64,000 nt of DNA, from assembly GCF_022682495.2 (NCBI RefSeq), contig NC_071396.1:17233735-17297734 (forward strand), written 5' to 3'. The notes under the pieces were generated by a model. It saw only the letters and a list, made by a program, of their open reading frames with translations, did not search any database and had not been told where the DNA came from. Below, in pieces: positions 47,490-60,400 of this stretch. The stretch's first letter is position 1; the number at the start of each line of letters is the position of its first letter. The DNA is from Desmodus rotundus. Its lineage: Eukaryota > Chordata > Mammalia > Chiroptera > Phyllostomidae. A program made the position numbers and the translations under genes.

Positions 47490-49480
47490 TTGACGTCACA
47501 CCTAAGAGACTATTACCTAATTCATGATCATGAAGACCTAAACCTATGTTTTTTCTAAGAATTTTAAAGTTATAGACCTTACATTTAGTTCTTTGATCCA
47601 TTCTGAGTTATTTTTTATTTGTAATATGAAACATGGGTCCAAATTTATTCTTCTGCTTGAGACTATCCAGTTGTTCAAGCATAATTTGTATAAAGGACTG
47701 GTCTTTTCCCATTGAATTGTCTCAACACCCTAAGAGAAATTCACCTGTCCATAGATGCCTGGCTTTTTCTGGAATTTCAATCCTATTGCTTTGATCTACA
47801 TGTCTGTCCCTGTGCAGGTATCATGTGTCTTGACCACTGCAGCTTTGTGTAAGCACTGAAATCGAGATGTGTGAGTTTCCCCACTTTCGTCAATTGTGCT
47901 GCTGCAGAAGCGCATTTTGCCTCCTTCCCTGGTGCTTGTGTGCCCTGCAAGCTACACTGTGTGCCATTAACACAAGCTTGTAATTACTGCTTCATATCAT
48001 TGTATTTTAAATCCCCTCGAAAAAGGTATATGGATAACACTGCATGTAAAAATATAAAAATCTTTTATATTAACCTATGTAACTGACTTTATGGGTGCCC
48101 TTTACTTTTTCATATGGATTCAAACTAATGTCTCATCTCCTTTCATTTCAGACTGAAGTTCTCTCAGAATAAGTCTCTCCTAGACACATACTCTCTGTGG
48201 TTTTGTTCATCTGAGAATGACTTAATTTTTCCTACAAATTTTAAGGAGAATTTTGACAGACATAAATTTCCTGGTGGATTTTTTTTTTTCTTTCAGTACT
48301 TTCATGATTGTGGCCCCTTTGGCTTGTGGCCTCCATGGTTATGACAGGAAGTCGTTTAATATGGCTGAGGCGTCCTTGCCTGTGATGAGTCACTTCTTTT
48401 TACTGCTTCATATTTCTCTCTTTTTCCTTGTTTTCAACTGTTAAATATTGCTGCATCCAGGTATTGATGTTGTCTAAATTATCCTACTTGGAAGTCATTG
48501 ATCTTCTTGGATGTATAGGTCGATGTTTTCATTAAGTTTGGAAGTTTCCAGTCATTGTCCATTATCCATCTTCAGACAGACTTTCTGCTTTTTTCTCTCC
48601 TCTTGCTAGGACTCCTGTTTGGCTAATGTCGCTAGGTCTGGAGCTGTCCAAAGGCCTCTCAGTCTGTTCCTTTTTCTTCATTCTTTTTCTTTTTATTCCT
48701 CAGACTAGACAAAGTCAATTGGTCTATCTTTAAGTTTTCTGATTCTTTATTGTGCCTGCTCAAATCTGTTTTAGCCCCACTAGTGAATTTTTCATTTGAA
48801 CTTTTCAATTTAAAAACTTTATTCAGTATTTAAACAATTTCTATCCCTTCACTAATATTTTCTATAGGGTGAAATATTGTTCAAAAAAATGTCCATAGCT
48901 CTTTAGACATGGGTCCTTTAAATTTGGAACATATATATAAAAACAACTGATTTTAAGTCTTTGGCTAGTAATTTCCATGTCTGGGCTTCTTCAGGGAATA
49001 TGTCTATGTATTTTTTCTGTGTAACAGGCTATACTTTCTTGATTCTTTGTGTGTGCCATTCATTTTTGTTAGAATTGACACATTTAACTATACTACACGG
49101 TCACTCAGGAACTCAGATTCTTCCCCTCCCCAATCCTGAGGTTTATTTTTTGTTGTTTCTTGTAGAAGCTGTTATTGTTTTTAGTGGCGTTTCTAAAATA
49201 AATCTGTAAAATATGCATTTCCTGTCCTGTGTGACCCTGAGCGTCTCTGCTTGGTTACCTCAGAGGTGAGTTAACAATAGCATAAACAGTTTCTTAAACC
49301 AAGAGCCGGTAAGTCTCCCCAACTTGTCCGAGGAGTCCCGTGGGTGCGATGGTGCCATGCTTTCGATGTTCAGTGGGCCACTTGCCTTGAGGTCAGCCTG
49401 AGAGGAGAGTTCAGGGCCTTTTCCTTTCTCTCCCAAGAGTGTGCACAGTCCTGGACACGCACATGGACTTCCAGATCACC
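47490..49480 (-). mobile_element. Second old L1 tract, antisense
   Basis: The consensus restarts with 'cacctaagagactattacctaattcatgatcatgaag', the reversed L1 3' ORF2 region already passed in the previous element, so this is a separate or rearranged insertion. It continues with CACTGCAGCTTTGTGTAAGC near 47836, and 'ttggcttgtggcctccatggttatga' near 48318, which resembles the more 5' (HAL1/L1M-like) part. Boundaries are approximate and it may hold two elements. Frames are broken. Confidence 0.6.
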
Positions 49481-49489
49481 AGGAACACG

Positions 49490-49740
49490 TCCTCGCTTTT
49501 ATTTACTTTTTCTATTTTTATTTTTCAATTGCAGTTGACATTCAATATTATTTTATATCAATATTAGTTTTAGATATACAGCATAGTGAGTAGACATTTA
49601 TATAATTTACAAAATGATCCCCCTGATATTCCCAGTGCCCACCTGGTACCGCACATAGTTATTACCAAACATAGTTATTCCCTCTATAGTCCATTCCTGT
49701 GACTTTGTAACTACCAATTTATACTTCTTCAAAGCCCCTA
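49490..49740 (-). mobile_element. L1 3' end fragment, antisense
   Basis: TTTTTCAATTGCAGTTGACA, the 'caatattattttatatcaatattagtttt' stretch and 'tttgtaactaccaatttatacttctt' are the reversed 3' UTR of a laurasiatherian-type L1. It is truncated to about 250 bp. Confidence 0.75.
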
Positions 49741-50179
49741 TGGACAGCTCATAGCCCAAATTTTTATTCAAGCTATTTGATTTGTTTTGTTTACCTCAAC
49801 AGTTATTCACCATTTCAGGCAAATACTAAGTTAATCAATCACCTGTAATTTTTTCAAAAATTGTGCCTAAGGAAGAGGCTTTTTGCATGGGGCAAACTCC
49901 TAATCTGGCAAATACAGACTGACTTACAAATACGTCTTTGAGTGTAATTACCTCTATTCTGCACTTCCCAGAACAGACCTGCCTGGGCATTCCCCGTCTG
50001 CAGTAATGAATGGAAAAGAAACCTGAGAATCGTGGCCTCAGGTAAAAGGCACCAGAGATTTTAGAGTCCAGAGGTGGGCCTTTGTGGTTCGTGCAGGCAG
50101 AGGTTTGAGAGCTACATTCTCTTGGCCTACAGTCCCAGTCTCACCCCTGTATCACCCACGGAATGCCTGGGCATTGGTA
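49741..50179. other. Unrecognised non-coding stretch
   Basis: I see nothing here that supports a gene or a named repeat. Confidence 0.5.
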
Positions 50180-50500
50180 TGGACAGAAAGTTTGTGTTCC
50201 CCCTTAACTTGTATGTGACTCTATTTACAGGTAAGGCCTTTGTGGGGGTAATTAAGTTTAAATGAGGTCACAAGGAGGAACCCCTGATCTAATATAAGGT
50301 CCTTATAAGAAGAGACAGAAGAGATCTCTCTCTCTCTCTCTCCAACATGTGGAGATATCTGCAAACCAAGAACCAAATAGGACAGTGCCATGATCTGGGA
50401 CTTCTAGCCCCCAGAACTTTGGGGAAGTACTTAACTATTGCTTCAACTGCCCAGTCTGTGATATTTTGTTAGGCAGCTTAAGCTGACTAAGACATAGGCT
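50180..50500 (+). repeat. Ancient LTR-like mammalian repeat, sense
   Basis: Ordered words: GACAGAAAGTTTGTGTTCCC, GGTCCTTATAAGAAGAGACA, a (CT)n run at 50322-50342, CCAACATGTGGAGATATCTG, CTTCTAGCCCCCAGAACTTT and CAGTCTGTGATATTTTGTTA, ending CTGACTAAGACA. It is the sense orientation of the repeat at 19500-19855. I associate it with MaLR/ERVL LTRs. It is complete enough to serve as the reference copy here. Confidence 0.75.
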
Positions 50501-52349
50501 CACCCATTTGTTATTTCCTCTTACGGATTCTACCATCCCAACTTCTTGTCCACTATCTGATAATAATTTTCATATATTTTACCCAGTTTTCTATCTGAGT
50601 GTACGTGTGTGGCAAAGGATGTGCCCAGTTCAAATTATTCCACTGCCCCTGAGGCTAGAAGGGTTTTAATAAAGTGCCAGCCTCAGCTTTGGGGCCGGGC
50701 AGCATTGTCCCAGAGGAGGGCTGGGCCACTTCATCCAGCTTCATTACCACTCTCTCTGGCCTGGAGCACCAACTTCCCATGAAGACCAGCTACCTGCAGG
50801 GCACCCTGAAATAACGCCGGTCACATGTCCTTCCTGTGCCCCTCATGCGCCCTCCCCACATTTCTGTTCTCAGTGTCAGTGGAGTGCTTCCCACAGGGTG
50901 TTCTCCAGCACAATGGAGCCACACAGTGTCCCCTTGGAGCTGTCCTGTGAGTTCATGTTTTGGGAAACATGTACTATGATGTTCAAAATGCAAGTTAGCA
51001 AATCTAAAACTATAAAAACTCCTTTCCATTCACGCATCACTTTCCTTCATTATCAATAGCAAATTTTATTAACATTGTACTGAATCCTTGTTTCGCAGCG
51101 TGCTGTTTGGGAAGTGCTGTCTCTGTGGAGAAGCTCAGAGGCGACATAAAGGTGCTTTAACACCCTACCCAGCACATGCCAGTTCCCTGACTCACGGCAT
51201 GGTAGACTGTCAGAGCCTCAATTTCTCGCCTAAAATATGGAAATGTTGTGGAGCTCAAATGAAATAATGAAGACTGTAGGCCCTTGACACGTTAGGTCAT
51301 CTAATTCTACCTTTATTTGTCAAATACTAAAAAAAATTAAAGTTGTAAAACACCCTTTCCCAATGTCATGTACTTTTGTATTTGTTTAAAAAATCTCTAG
51401 CTTTCTGTTGTCAGCTCTGACTACAGAGGACCATTGTTTTGGCTGCTGTTTATGTCATATTCTGTGCTTGGCACTGTGTCTCTGTGATGTAATAAATAAA
51501 TGCTTTAGTAAATATTTCTCTTACTATCAGGTAGAATAGTCCATTTTATTCATTATCAATCATTCATTTCCTGCATGATGCATTTTCAAAGAAGTATATT
51601 TATAGATGGAAGTATACTTTTTCCCTTTTCTCAAAGAAATTTTAATTGTCCTCTATGGAATTTGAACAAGTATTGGAGCTAAATATGGCCTAGTCCAGAA
51701 GACTCACTAAAATACTTGCATGCAGTCTGCTGTCAAAACCCCTGCACGACACGTCTGAGAGGATGAAGGAGGCAGGCTGTGGGGCGCAGGGGCACGCACA
51801 ATGACCAGAGCAAAGGCAGGTCAGGTCTAGGGAGCTGAACGCGATGAGCTTGTGCCCCTGAACTTCACTAATTCCAGAAGAGACCTGAGTGTTGGATCTT
51901 CTCCCCACTCTGTTTTTTAATATTTTTTCCATCACCATTTATTCCCCAGACCATTTTTTCCTCCTCGCAAATTCTTTCCCTTCCACAATTACCACACATT
52001 GTCTGTGTCCATGAGTTATTTTTTTTTCTTTTTCACCCATGCTGTTTTGTCATTTGCATATTTTCTTTTTTTTTTTCAGGAATTTGAAAGTATATATTTA
52101 TTGAAAGTCAACAGCATAAAATGGTATAAATTTAAACAATACTTTGGCAGTTTTGTATGCATAAAATTGTGCTTCCATCTATTGTAATGTACATGATATT
52201 TGATTATTATCAAGGATATTTACAAATAATTTGTTATTTATATTTTAATTTTATGTTTGTTTATATACCTATTTAGACTATTGTTGATTTTCTTTATTTT
52301 GATTTTTCTTGTCCTACAAAATTTCTTTTTTGTTGTTGTTGTTGATTAT
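50501..52349. other. Mostly unrecognised stretch with a MIR relic
   Basis: A MIR-like relic lies at about 51180-51320 (CAGAGCCTCAATTTCTCGCC, GAGCTCAAATGAAATAATGA). Otherwise I see only short frames (for example 50790-51029 and 51690-51938, minus) without recognisable products. Runs of T lie near 52020-52076. Confidence 0.5.
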
Positions 52350-52584
52350 AAAGAGGATGCAGAAAAAAGGGAACCCTAGTACATTGTTGGTGGGAATGCA
52401 GGCTGGTGTGGCCACTGTGGAAAACAGTATGGAATTTCCTCAGAAAACTAAAAATGGACCTGCCCTTTGACCCAGAAATTCCGCTTCTGGGATTATACCC
52501 TAAGAACCCTGAAACACCCATCCAAAAGAACCTATGCACCCCAATGTTCATAGCAGCACAATTTACAATAGCCAATTACTGGAA
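52350..52584 (+). mobile_element. Orphan L1 ORF2 3' fragment, sense
   Basis: About 235 bp matching the C-terminal part of ORF2, the region seen at 28670-28915 in the long L1. It covers the Cys-rich vicinity, with [19 protein letters not shown] in frame near 52480-52535. It has neither an L1 3' UTR nor an A tail on its right, so it is an internal piece left by truncation and deletion. Confidence 0.85.
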
Positions 52585-53071
52585 GCATATCTTCTTTAAT
52601 ATCTTGTGAGACCCACTGGGCAGGAGTTGCGCTTTATTTTTGTTTGCTTTCCTGTGAAATAATAGAGTTATTTCACTGAATCGTCTCTGTCTGCTCCCTC
52701 ATGTTAGGACTTTGATTAGCCTACAGACCATTGTCTCAGCTGTGCCCCAGGCTCCAACTAGAAAATGAGACCCAGGCGATAATGAAATATCGTTTTCCCC
52801 CACAGCATGCACTGCAGGTTACCTGAGAACTGAAACCATGTCTGTGAACTTCCCCAGCTGAACAGCGTAGTTTCTGGAGTGGATATTCAATACCTGTTTG
52901 CTGAGTTGTGATGTTAAAATTTTAGAGAGGCTTGATCTGTTTGTTAACATATTTCATTATTGAATGATGTGAACAAACAATCATTTTAAATAAACTGCAT
53001 AATAAAGGGTTTTAAAATGTTTCTATTAAGCTTCCCTCTAGTTTTAAAAGATAAATTACCTTTATTCATAT
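52585..53071. other. Unrecognised non-coding stretch
   Basis: I see nothing here that supports a gene or a named repeat. Confidence 0.5.
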
Positions 53072-53083
53072 TTAGAAACACTG

Positions 53084-55020
53084 GGAGAGACTTCTGGCCA
53101 AGATGGAGGCATAAGTAGATACACTGCCTCCTTGTGCAACCAAAAGAAGGACAACACATTTAAAAACAAAAAATAACCAGAACTCCCAGAAAATCAAACT
53201 GTATGGCAGTCTGACACCAAGGAGTTAAAGAAGAAACATTCATCCAGATCGGTAGGAGGGTCAGAGATGTGCAGTTGGGGTGGAGAAGACTCACAGCAAG
53301 GCAGTGGCAGAGGACTGGGGTGGGCGAGCCAGAGACTGGCAGAGCAGGCCATCCCACCCTGGTGTGTGGATAAACTGGGAGGGACAATTGGAAAGTGAGA
53401 AAGATCACACAACCCAGGGTTCCAGTGCAGGGAAATAAAGCCTCAAAACCTATGACTGTAAAAACCTGGGGGGGGTGGTTGAGGCAGCATAAAACTCCCA
53501 GCCTCACAGGAGAGTTTGTTGGAGAGACCCATAGGATACTAGAACCTACAAAAACTCACCCACATGGGAATCAGCACAAGAAGGGCCCAATTTGCTTATG
53601 GGTAGAGGAGGAAGTGACTGAAAACCAGTTGAGAGCTGAACAAGCAGCATTGTTCCCTCTCAGACCCATCCCCCACATACAGTGCCAAAAGGCAGTGACA
53701 TGGGTTGCCCCACCCTGGTGAATACTTGAGTGTCCACCCCTTACTACGTAACAGGTGCCCCAAGGGAAAAAAAAATATGGCCCAAATGAAAGAACAGATC
53801 AAAGCTCCAGAAAAAATACAACTAAGTGATGAAGAGATAATCCACATATCAGATGCAGACTTTAAAACACTGGTAATCAGGAAGCTCACAGAAATGGTTG
53901 AGCATGGTCGCAAAATAGAGGAAAAAGTAAAGGTTATGAAAAGTGAAATAAAGGAAAATGTACAGGGAACCAACAGTGATGGCAAGGAAACAAGGACTCA
54001 AATCAACGGTTTGGAACAGAAGGAAGAAATAAACATTGAACCAGAACAGAATGAAGAAACAAGAATTCAAAAAATGAGGAGAGGCTTAGGAACTTCCAGG
54101 ACAACTTTAAAGACTCTAACATCTAAATCATAAGGGTGCCAAAAGGAGAAGAGGAAGAGAAAGAAATTGAAAACTTATTTGAAACATAAGGAGCACTTCC
54201 TTAATCTGGCAAAAGAAATAGACTTCCAGGAAGTCCAGGAAGCTCAGAGAGTCCCAAAGAAGTTGGACCCAAGGAAGCACACACCAAATCACATCATAAT
54301 TACATTAGCCAAGATTAAAGATAAGGAGAGAATCTTAAAAGCAGCAAGAAAAAAGGGGACAGTTACCTACAAAGGAGTTCCCATAAGACTCTCAGCTGAT
54401 TTCTCAAAAGAAACCTTGCAGGCAGGAAGGGGCTGGAAAGTATTTTAAGTCATGAAAGGCAAGGACCTACATCCAAGGTGACTCTATCCAGAAAAGCTAC
54501 CATATAGAATGGAAAGGCACATAAAGTGCTTCCCAGATAAGGTCAAGTTCAAGGAGTTCATCATCACCAAGCCCTTATTATATGAAATGTTAAAGGGACT
54601 TACCTAAGAAGAAGAAGAAGATTAAAAATATGAACAGTAAAATGACAACAAACTCACAACTATCAACAACCGAACCTAAAAGAACATAAACAAAAACAAA
54701 AACAAATTAAGCAAACAACTAGAACAGGAACAGAACCATAGAAATAGAGATCACATGGAGGGTTATCAGCGGGGAGAGAGTGAGGGCAGAATGTGGGAAA
54801 AGTTACAGGGAATAAGAAGCATATATGGTAGATGCAAAATAGATGGGGAGGTTAAGCATAGTATAGGAAATGTAGAAGCCAAAGAACTTATATGAATGAC
54901 CATGGACATGAACTAAGGGGGGTGTTGCTGGTGGGGTGGTGCAGTGTAGAAGGGAATAAAGGGGAAAAAATGGGACAACTGTAATAGCATAATCAATAAA
55001 ATAAAATAAAATAAACTATA
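53084..55020 (+). mobile_element. HAL1 (half-L1) retrotransposon: ORF1 only, 12-bp TSD
   Basis: The order is a 5' UTR of about 690 bp (beginning near GGAGAGACTTCTGGCCAAGA), one ORF1, about 410 bp of 3' UTR, then an AATAAA-rich tail. ORF2 is absent, with no endonuclease or RT words, which defines HAL1, a known non-autonomous derivative of mammalian L1. Target duplications are TTAGAAACACTG at 53072-53083 and TTAAAAACATTG at 55021-55032, differing by two transitions, so this 1.94-kb unit inserted as a whole and is not a deleted L1. The tail word GGGACAACTGTAAT matches the L1 at 29312-29330. Confidence 0.88.
53777..54607 (+). pseudogene. HAL1 ORF1 (L1 ORF1p-like RNA-binding protein), disrupted
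   Basis: Start ATG at 53777, natural stop TAA at 54605-54607, about 276 codons. The N-terminus is acidic (MAQMKEQIKAPEKIQLSDEE), followed by Glu/Lys-rich coiled-coil sequence and the ORF1 C-terminal domain (NHIIITLAKIKDKERILKAA, ADFSKETLQAGRGW). The frame breaks near 54070 and is restored near 54185, and stops occur between these points and again at about 54446 and 54480. It was presumably the packaging protein for HAL1 RNA, with RT supplied in trans by L1. It is no longer translatable. Confidence 0.87.
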
Positions 55021-55032
55021 TTAAAAACATTG

Positions 55033-57292
55033 ATATTTTATTCCTTTTACATCCTTGAATATTAATTCTGCAAATCATTAAACATTTTGTAGCACTTTAT
55101 TTTCAAAATTCTTTCTCCTTTAGTTTCACAATAACACACAATAATCCTAAGTAAAAATCAATATCTCCAAAATAAGGAAGTGAACAGAGGTGAAGTGATT
55201 TTTGAATGAGTTGTATTTATTTTCTTAATGGGTCAAATACATCTGTACTCTATCCAACACTATCATTAAGTTCTGTTTCAAAGTTCCTTACTTCTGGAAA
55301 CGAAGGTGGAGCTTTCAGCCAAGTGATTTGAGATAGCTTTTCAAATATAAAGGTTAATTATTTCTTTCTATTGGACTCATTTTTTCCTCTAAATTAAAAT
55401 TTTGTTGTTAGAATTATAAAGTGGGTTTTAAGCTGACTGCCTTGAGAAAAATTGCCCGCTAAATATTGTTGATGACTCGAGTGATAAAGATGATTCTGCT
55501 CTCAGAGAAGTCCCGCCATGACGCTCGTGAGTCCACTGGAAAATCTTCTAACTACGAGATGATTTGTGCGTTCTGATTCGTGTCTTATGAAATGTCACAC
55601 TTAAAATCATCTAGCATCTGAAATAAATTTGCCAAGTTTGTTTTATTTTTATAAATCATTCATTAGCTCTCTCTTTGAGAGAGAGTAATCCTTTTCCTAT
55701 TATGTTTTCTGATTAGTTATGGGTAATAAACTATATTTAGATTATCCACATCAGACAATTTACTAATTAGTTGTAAGATTTTTCCATTGATTCTCTTGAA
55801 CTTTGTTAGAATTATTCTTTGGTTATACAATCATGTCACTTGAAAGAGTGATAATTTTTATACCTTTCCAGTAATCTAGCTATATATCAATATCAGTGTT
55901 ATGTTTTATTACTTTGGTCCCAACTCTAAGTAATGTTAAATATGTAATAGAAAGAAATGGTTGTCACATGTAAAAGGTTGTTGCATGTAACAATCACTAC
56001 ACGTAAATTTGTCCTCTATATGCAATAGTGGGGAAAATTGCTGTCATGAAGGAAATTCACGTCTCCTCCACTTCCTTCGTCTTGCTGATGCTCGTGCAGG
56101 TGGAGGAAGGAAAGACAAGAATTTTACCACTTTCTCCACGGGTCCAATTCCAACTCTATATGAAATACTAGAACATGTAAGTAAACCTTTGAATGAGGGT
56201 GACAGTTCTAGGCATGAGGTGAAAGGGAGCAACACTTTTGTATATAAAGGGAAAGAAATTTACTTTCAATTCTGGAACTTGAGGCAAAAGGTAGACCATA
56301 GGGAATTCTCTGTCAGAAAGACACAGAAGAGCTTTTAAGAATGAGAATGTTTACATTTCAAGCATTGGATTGTTACCCTGTGGTGCGTAGACATCATTGA
56401 TTATAACCCGGAATGCTCAGTGAACCCTGTTATGCTAACTGATGACTGTTCAGACGGAGTGAGGCTGCACTGTCGGGCCACCCACTCCCTGACCCAGTCC
56501 AGCTGCTGGGGGATCCCATGAGGAGTGAGACCTCAGATCCAGAGGGAAGGCTGGTTGCCCCCAGTGACTAAAAATAAGCGCTGTGCTTTGGGACTCACTG
56601 GAAATCCCCCAAGTGAAAAGTAGCCTGAAAAGACTGAGATCATTTTTAGAGGCTCCTGCCTTCAAATGGTCTTCAAGAGCCTATGACAGGTGACCGTGAT
56701 GTCACCAAAGGTTTCCTGCATCTCTCCGGTGTCCAGACATCCCAAAGCTCTGGGTCAAACTAAGTGACCTATACCTACCGGTGAAAGAACTGTTGTTACA
56801 GCAATATTTTGATAACTTTGGCCAGTGGGTACTTCAGCTTTATTTTATGACTTTGGAAACACACTCATATGCTATTTTATTTAGTTATTGTTGTGCAAGA
56901 ATTTATATTCTTTAAAATTACTTAGTCCAACGAGTAAGAAATGGTAGTACCTCCTAGGTTTTTAAAAGCTATAGTTGAAAAATCAATCTTAGTGTGAGCA
57001 GATAATAAAAGGGCTTTTTTTCATTTATTTGTTCACAAAATGAATTTTAAACTCAGGTGTTTTGTGTGAGGTATTATGATCACTAAATATTTCTAAAAAT
57101 GTGTTTCCTACTTAGTTTTTTTACAGTATAAATTGGGATAAAGAATCATAGAACAATGATATAAAAATAAAACAAGACATGGCCAATTTGTATATAATTA
57201 AATGGTACATAGCTTTTCTAAATTATGAATAGTTAGTTGAGACATTGATTCACCGTAACAGTGGTTTAAAAACTCAGACTTTGCCCTGGCCA
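55033..57292. other. Unrecognised AT-rich stretch
   Basis: A frame of 109 codons at 56009-56338 (plus) does not resemble a known protein and has no exon signals that I can confirm. A GC-richer segment at 56440-56720 holds short frames on both strands. No named repeat is seen. Confidence 0.5.
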
Positions 57293-57495
57293 GTGTGGCT
57301 CAGTAGGTTGGAGTGTCCTCAGGTAACCAGAAGATTGCAGGTTCGATACCTGGTCAGCAGGGCACATGCCTAGGTTGTTGATTCGATCCCCAGCCTGAGG
57401 GCATATGAGAGGCAACCGATCCATGCTTCTCTTATCAACGTTTCCCTCCTTCTCTCCCTTTCTCCCTTCCTCCCTCTAAAAACAATGAAGAAAAT
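57293..57495 (+). mobile_element. Ves-type bat SINE, divergent subfamily
   Basis: Head GCCCTGGCCAGTGTGGCTCA, then GTCCTCAGGTAACCAGAAGA and a B box AGGTTCGATACC. A second B-box-like word, GATTCGATCCCC, lies about 40 bases later, and GGCAACCGATCCATGCTTCT leads to the CT-rich end. The tail is short. It is older than the 44830 and 7676 copies. Confidence 0.88.
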
Positions 57496-60400
57496 GTCCT
57501 TGGGTGAGGTAAGAAAAAACAACAACAGAAAACAAAATAAACAAATCCCCTCCAAAATGTAGACTTTCTTCAAATAGATTGCAATAGGGAGGCCAATCTA
57601 AATAATTAAAAATGAAAACCAACATTGTTCAATTACTTGTGGGCTTGGGAAGGAGTCCTACTGTTTCAGCCCCTCCGCAACCCTGCAGGACCCTCTGACT
57701 AACCCACGGTTTACACAAACCCGACCCGAGAAACGCTGCAATTAAAATCTCGTCTCTGTCATTACGTAACTCTAAACTTGGACAGGGTTCTTCAATTTCC
57801 TTACATGTCACATTAACAGCTCAAATATTTTCCGACTTCCTTTTAGCTTTCAAAATGTTGTCATTCCATCTGGATTAAAGCAGGAATATCTCCAGGCTTG
57901 AGTCGTGAGGGGAGGCCTTATTGAAAGCAGGGAGGACAAGCTGAATGTTGGTTCAAGTGGAGGCCTGAAAGGCTGTTTTCTAGAACAAACACAGCAAGAG
58001 GAGAATTTCCAAAAGTCAGATGTGCTATTTCATGCTGCCTCAGCCAGAGCAGAGCTTCAGCCAGAGAAGGAACAAGAGAAAATGGTGATTGGACCATTTG
58101 AGAGAAAATTTGAAACCAGACAGAGTTTGGACTTTATCCTGAACAGTACTTGCATATTTCTGAGACTTTGAGGACATTTGTGTTCTTTGAATTATGCCCT
58201 GAGACAGCACACACTTCTCCTTCATCTGGATTTACCAACTAACATGGAAAATGAGTTTGAACCTTCAATATAACATGGGCTCCTCCAATGGCACTCAGAG
58301 AAACCGATGGATAACTTTTCAAGATAAATGTATTAAGTGTGCAAAATAAGAATGCATAGGATACAAAGGAAATGATCAGTTATATCTGTACTTAAATCTA
58401 TTTTTTATATTCCTCCCTTTATATAAATGCATACCTATTTACTTCTCTATACATAGGTACATATTCATGTGTGAACAAATTTGGGATATAATATGACAAT
58501 GAGTGTGTTAATCCATTAATGGCATTATCTTGTACAACAGAGATCTACTTGTGGATCTGTGAGAGAGAAAGTGAGTGATGAGCACCTGTTATTTTAGGGT
58601 ATCTCCAACAGCTGTAATAAGATAAAAAATGCTTGCACTTCTATTAGCGACAAATTCACTACTGCTATTATGACTGTGGTTTGTTGACTGAATTACAATT
58701 GAAATCAATGATAATTTTGGCAGCAGGTGAGTGAAAATAACCCGCCCATATTCATAAACCTACTGAACTCCAGTTCTCGGAACTTAGGTTAAGAGTCGGT
58801 GCTGCAATAGATCGACTTGGAACTGCTGGGATTGGCAACATGACTCATTTGGAACCTCCTGAACTAAACGTCACCTCTGCTTCCTTTAAAAATCATCAAG
58901 GTAGGCATTTAGAATTTTAGACAATTAAGAAATGTAACAATAAACCAAAAGATGCTAAAATGCATTATTTTCCTTGAAAAAACATCCTTTAATTATGTAA
59001 TGTTTTTATTGAATATAAGCATTAAATCTATTAATGATCACAAGCAACTTACTGGAAGGAAAAATGCAGTATCAGTTATTTCAGACATTGTCTAGATGTC
59101 CTGCAGAAGGTATGAGGCCTCATGTAGAATTTGCCTTTGTTTTCATCTATTAAAAAATAAAGAGGGTTTGAGAGTGGTGACCTCCAATCAAGTTTACTCC
59201 ACAAATTTTCAGAGCACAGAATGGGATCATTTCCATTCTCAATCACAGCCCTAAAGACAGGCCAATTCAACTGTAGTAAGGTTACTTCTCTGAGTATCTT
59301 TTGTTGTCCTGACTTTTCCTATTATACATCCAAACCACTGCCACATAGAAAAAGACTATAAATGATTTTCTTGTTAACCATCAAAAATGACTTTGAGGAA
59401 AATCAGTGTAGTGAGTGGCCTTTTTATTATTCTAAATGCGCAAGATAAAATGCTAACACTAGTTAAAATTGTATTTTATTTTTCATTTGAATTTCATGCT
59501 TTCTCACAGAATATGAACTATGCTATATTTAGTGCTGTAATTAGAAGCCGAATTATCTTTTCTTACTAATTTTGATGCAAGCCTCCCTTGCCACAAAAAA
59601 GAAGAAAACGCCTCAGTTAAAATATATGAAAAGAGTCTGCTTCTGACACTACTTTTATGTGCTCATTTTACAAATTATCAATACTTATATATATAAAATA
59701 AATGCTTCTCTTTATCCCTGTAAAAATGTTAGTTAGAAAAGTATCCATTTCATGTTAGAAGAAACAATATTAATAAAACAATTATTTCAATGTTCACTGA
59801 ATTGGGTTCTGCAATTTTGAAATTTCTTATTGCAAATATTAGGTAGATAAGGTTTTAATATTAAATATAAATAATAAAATCTGTTAAAATAGTATCTGTC
59901 TCCCATGTGCTGAAACTATAAGCAAAGATCACATGTCTAATGAAACTAATTTGTCAATCAACACAAATAATAAGGGAAGAAGAAAGGAGAAATGCTAAGC
60001 AACATACAAAAAGTCTTCAACACCCCAAATTTGAAGCCTTTGAAGAAAGACTTTGACTCATGTCTCATGCAGTGTTCTGTGAGGATGGGGAGTTAGAAAA
60101 AGACACTGCTCTTACCTTCAGGAAGCACACAGCCGAGCTGGGGTATGTGTGCCCTGGTCAAGCTTGGCTGTTACTAAATATAAGGTCAGACTGAGGCATA
60201 GAGACGTGATACAAGGAACCAGGCATGAATCAGAGAGTGTCTGATTATGCCAGAGAAGAGATCAGATAATGTGCATGGGGTACGCAACTTTAAGCAATCG
60301 TTATGACTCCAATTTCAAGGCAGGATGGAACATTGTCACCAGGAAGCCCAGATTTTGGGGGATGGGGGCGTCAAATACTCTGTTTCAGAGCAAACCAATC

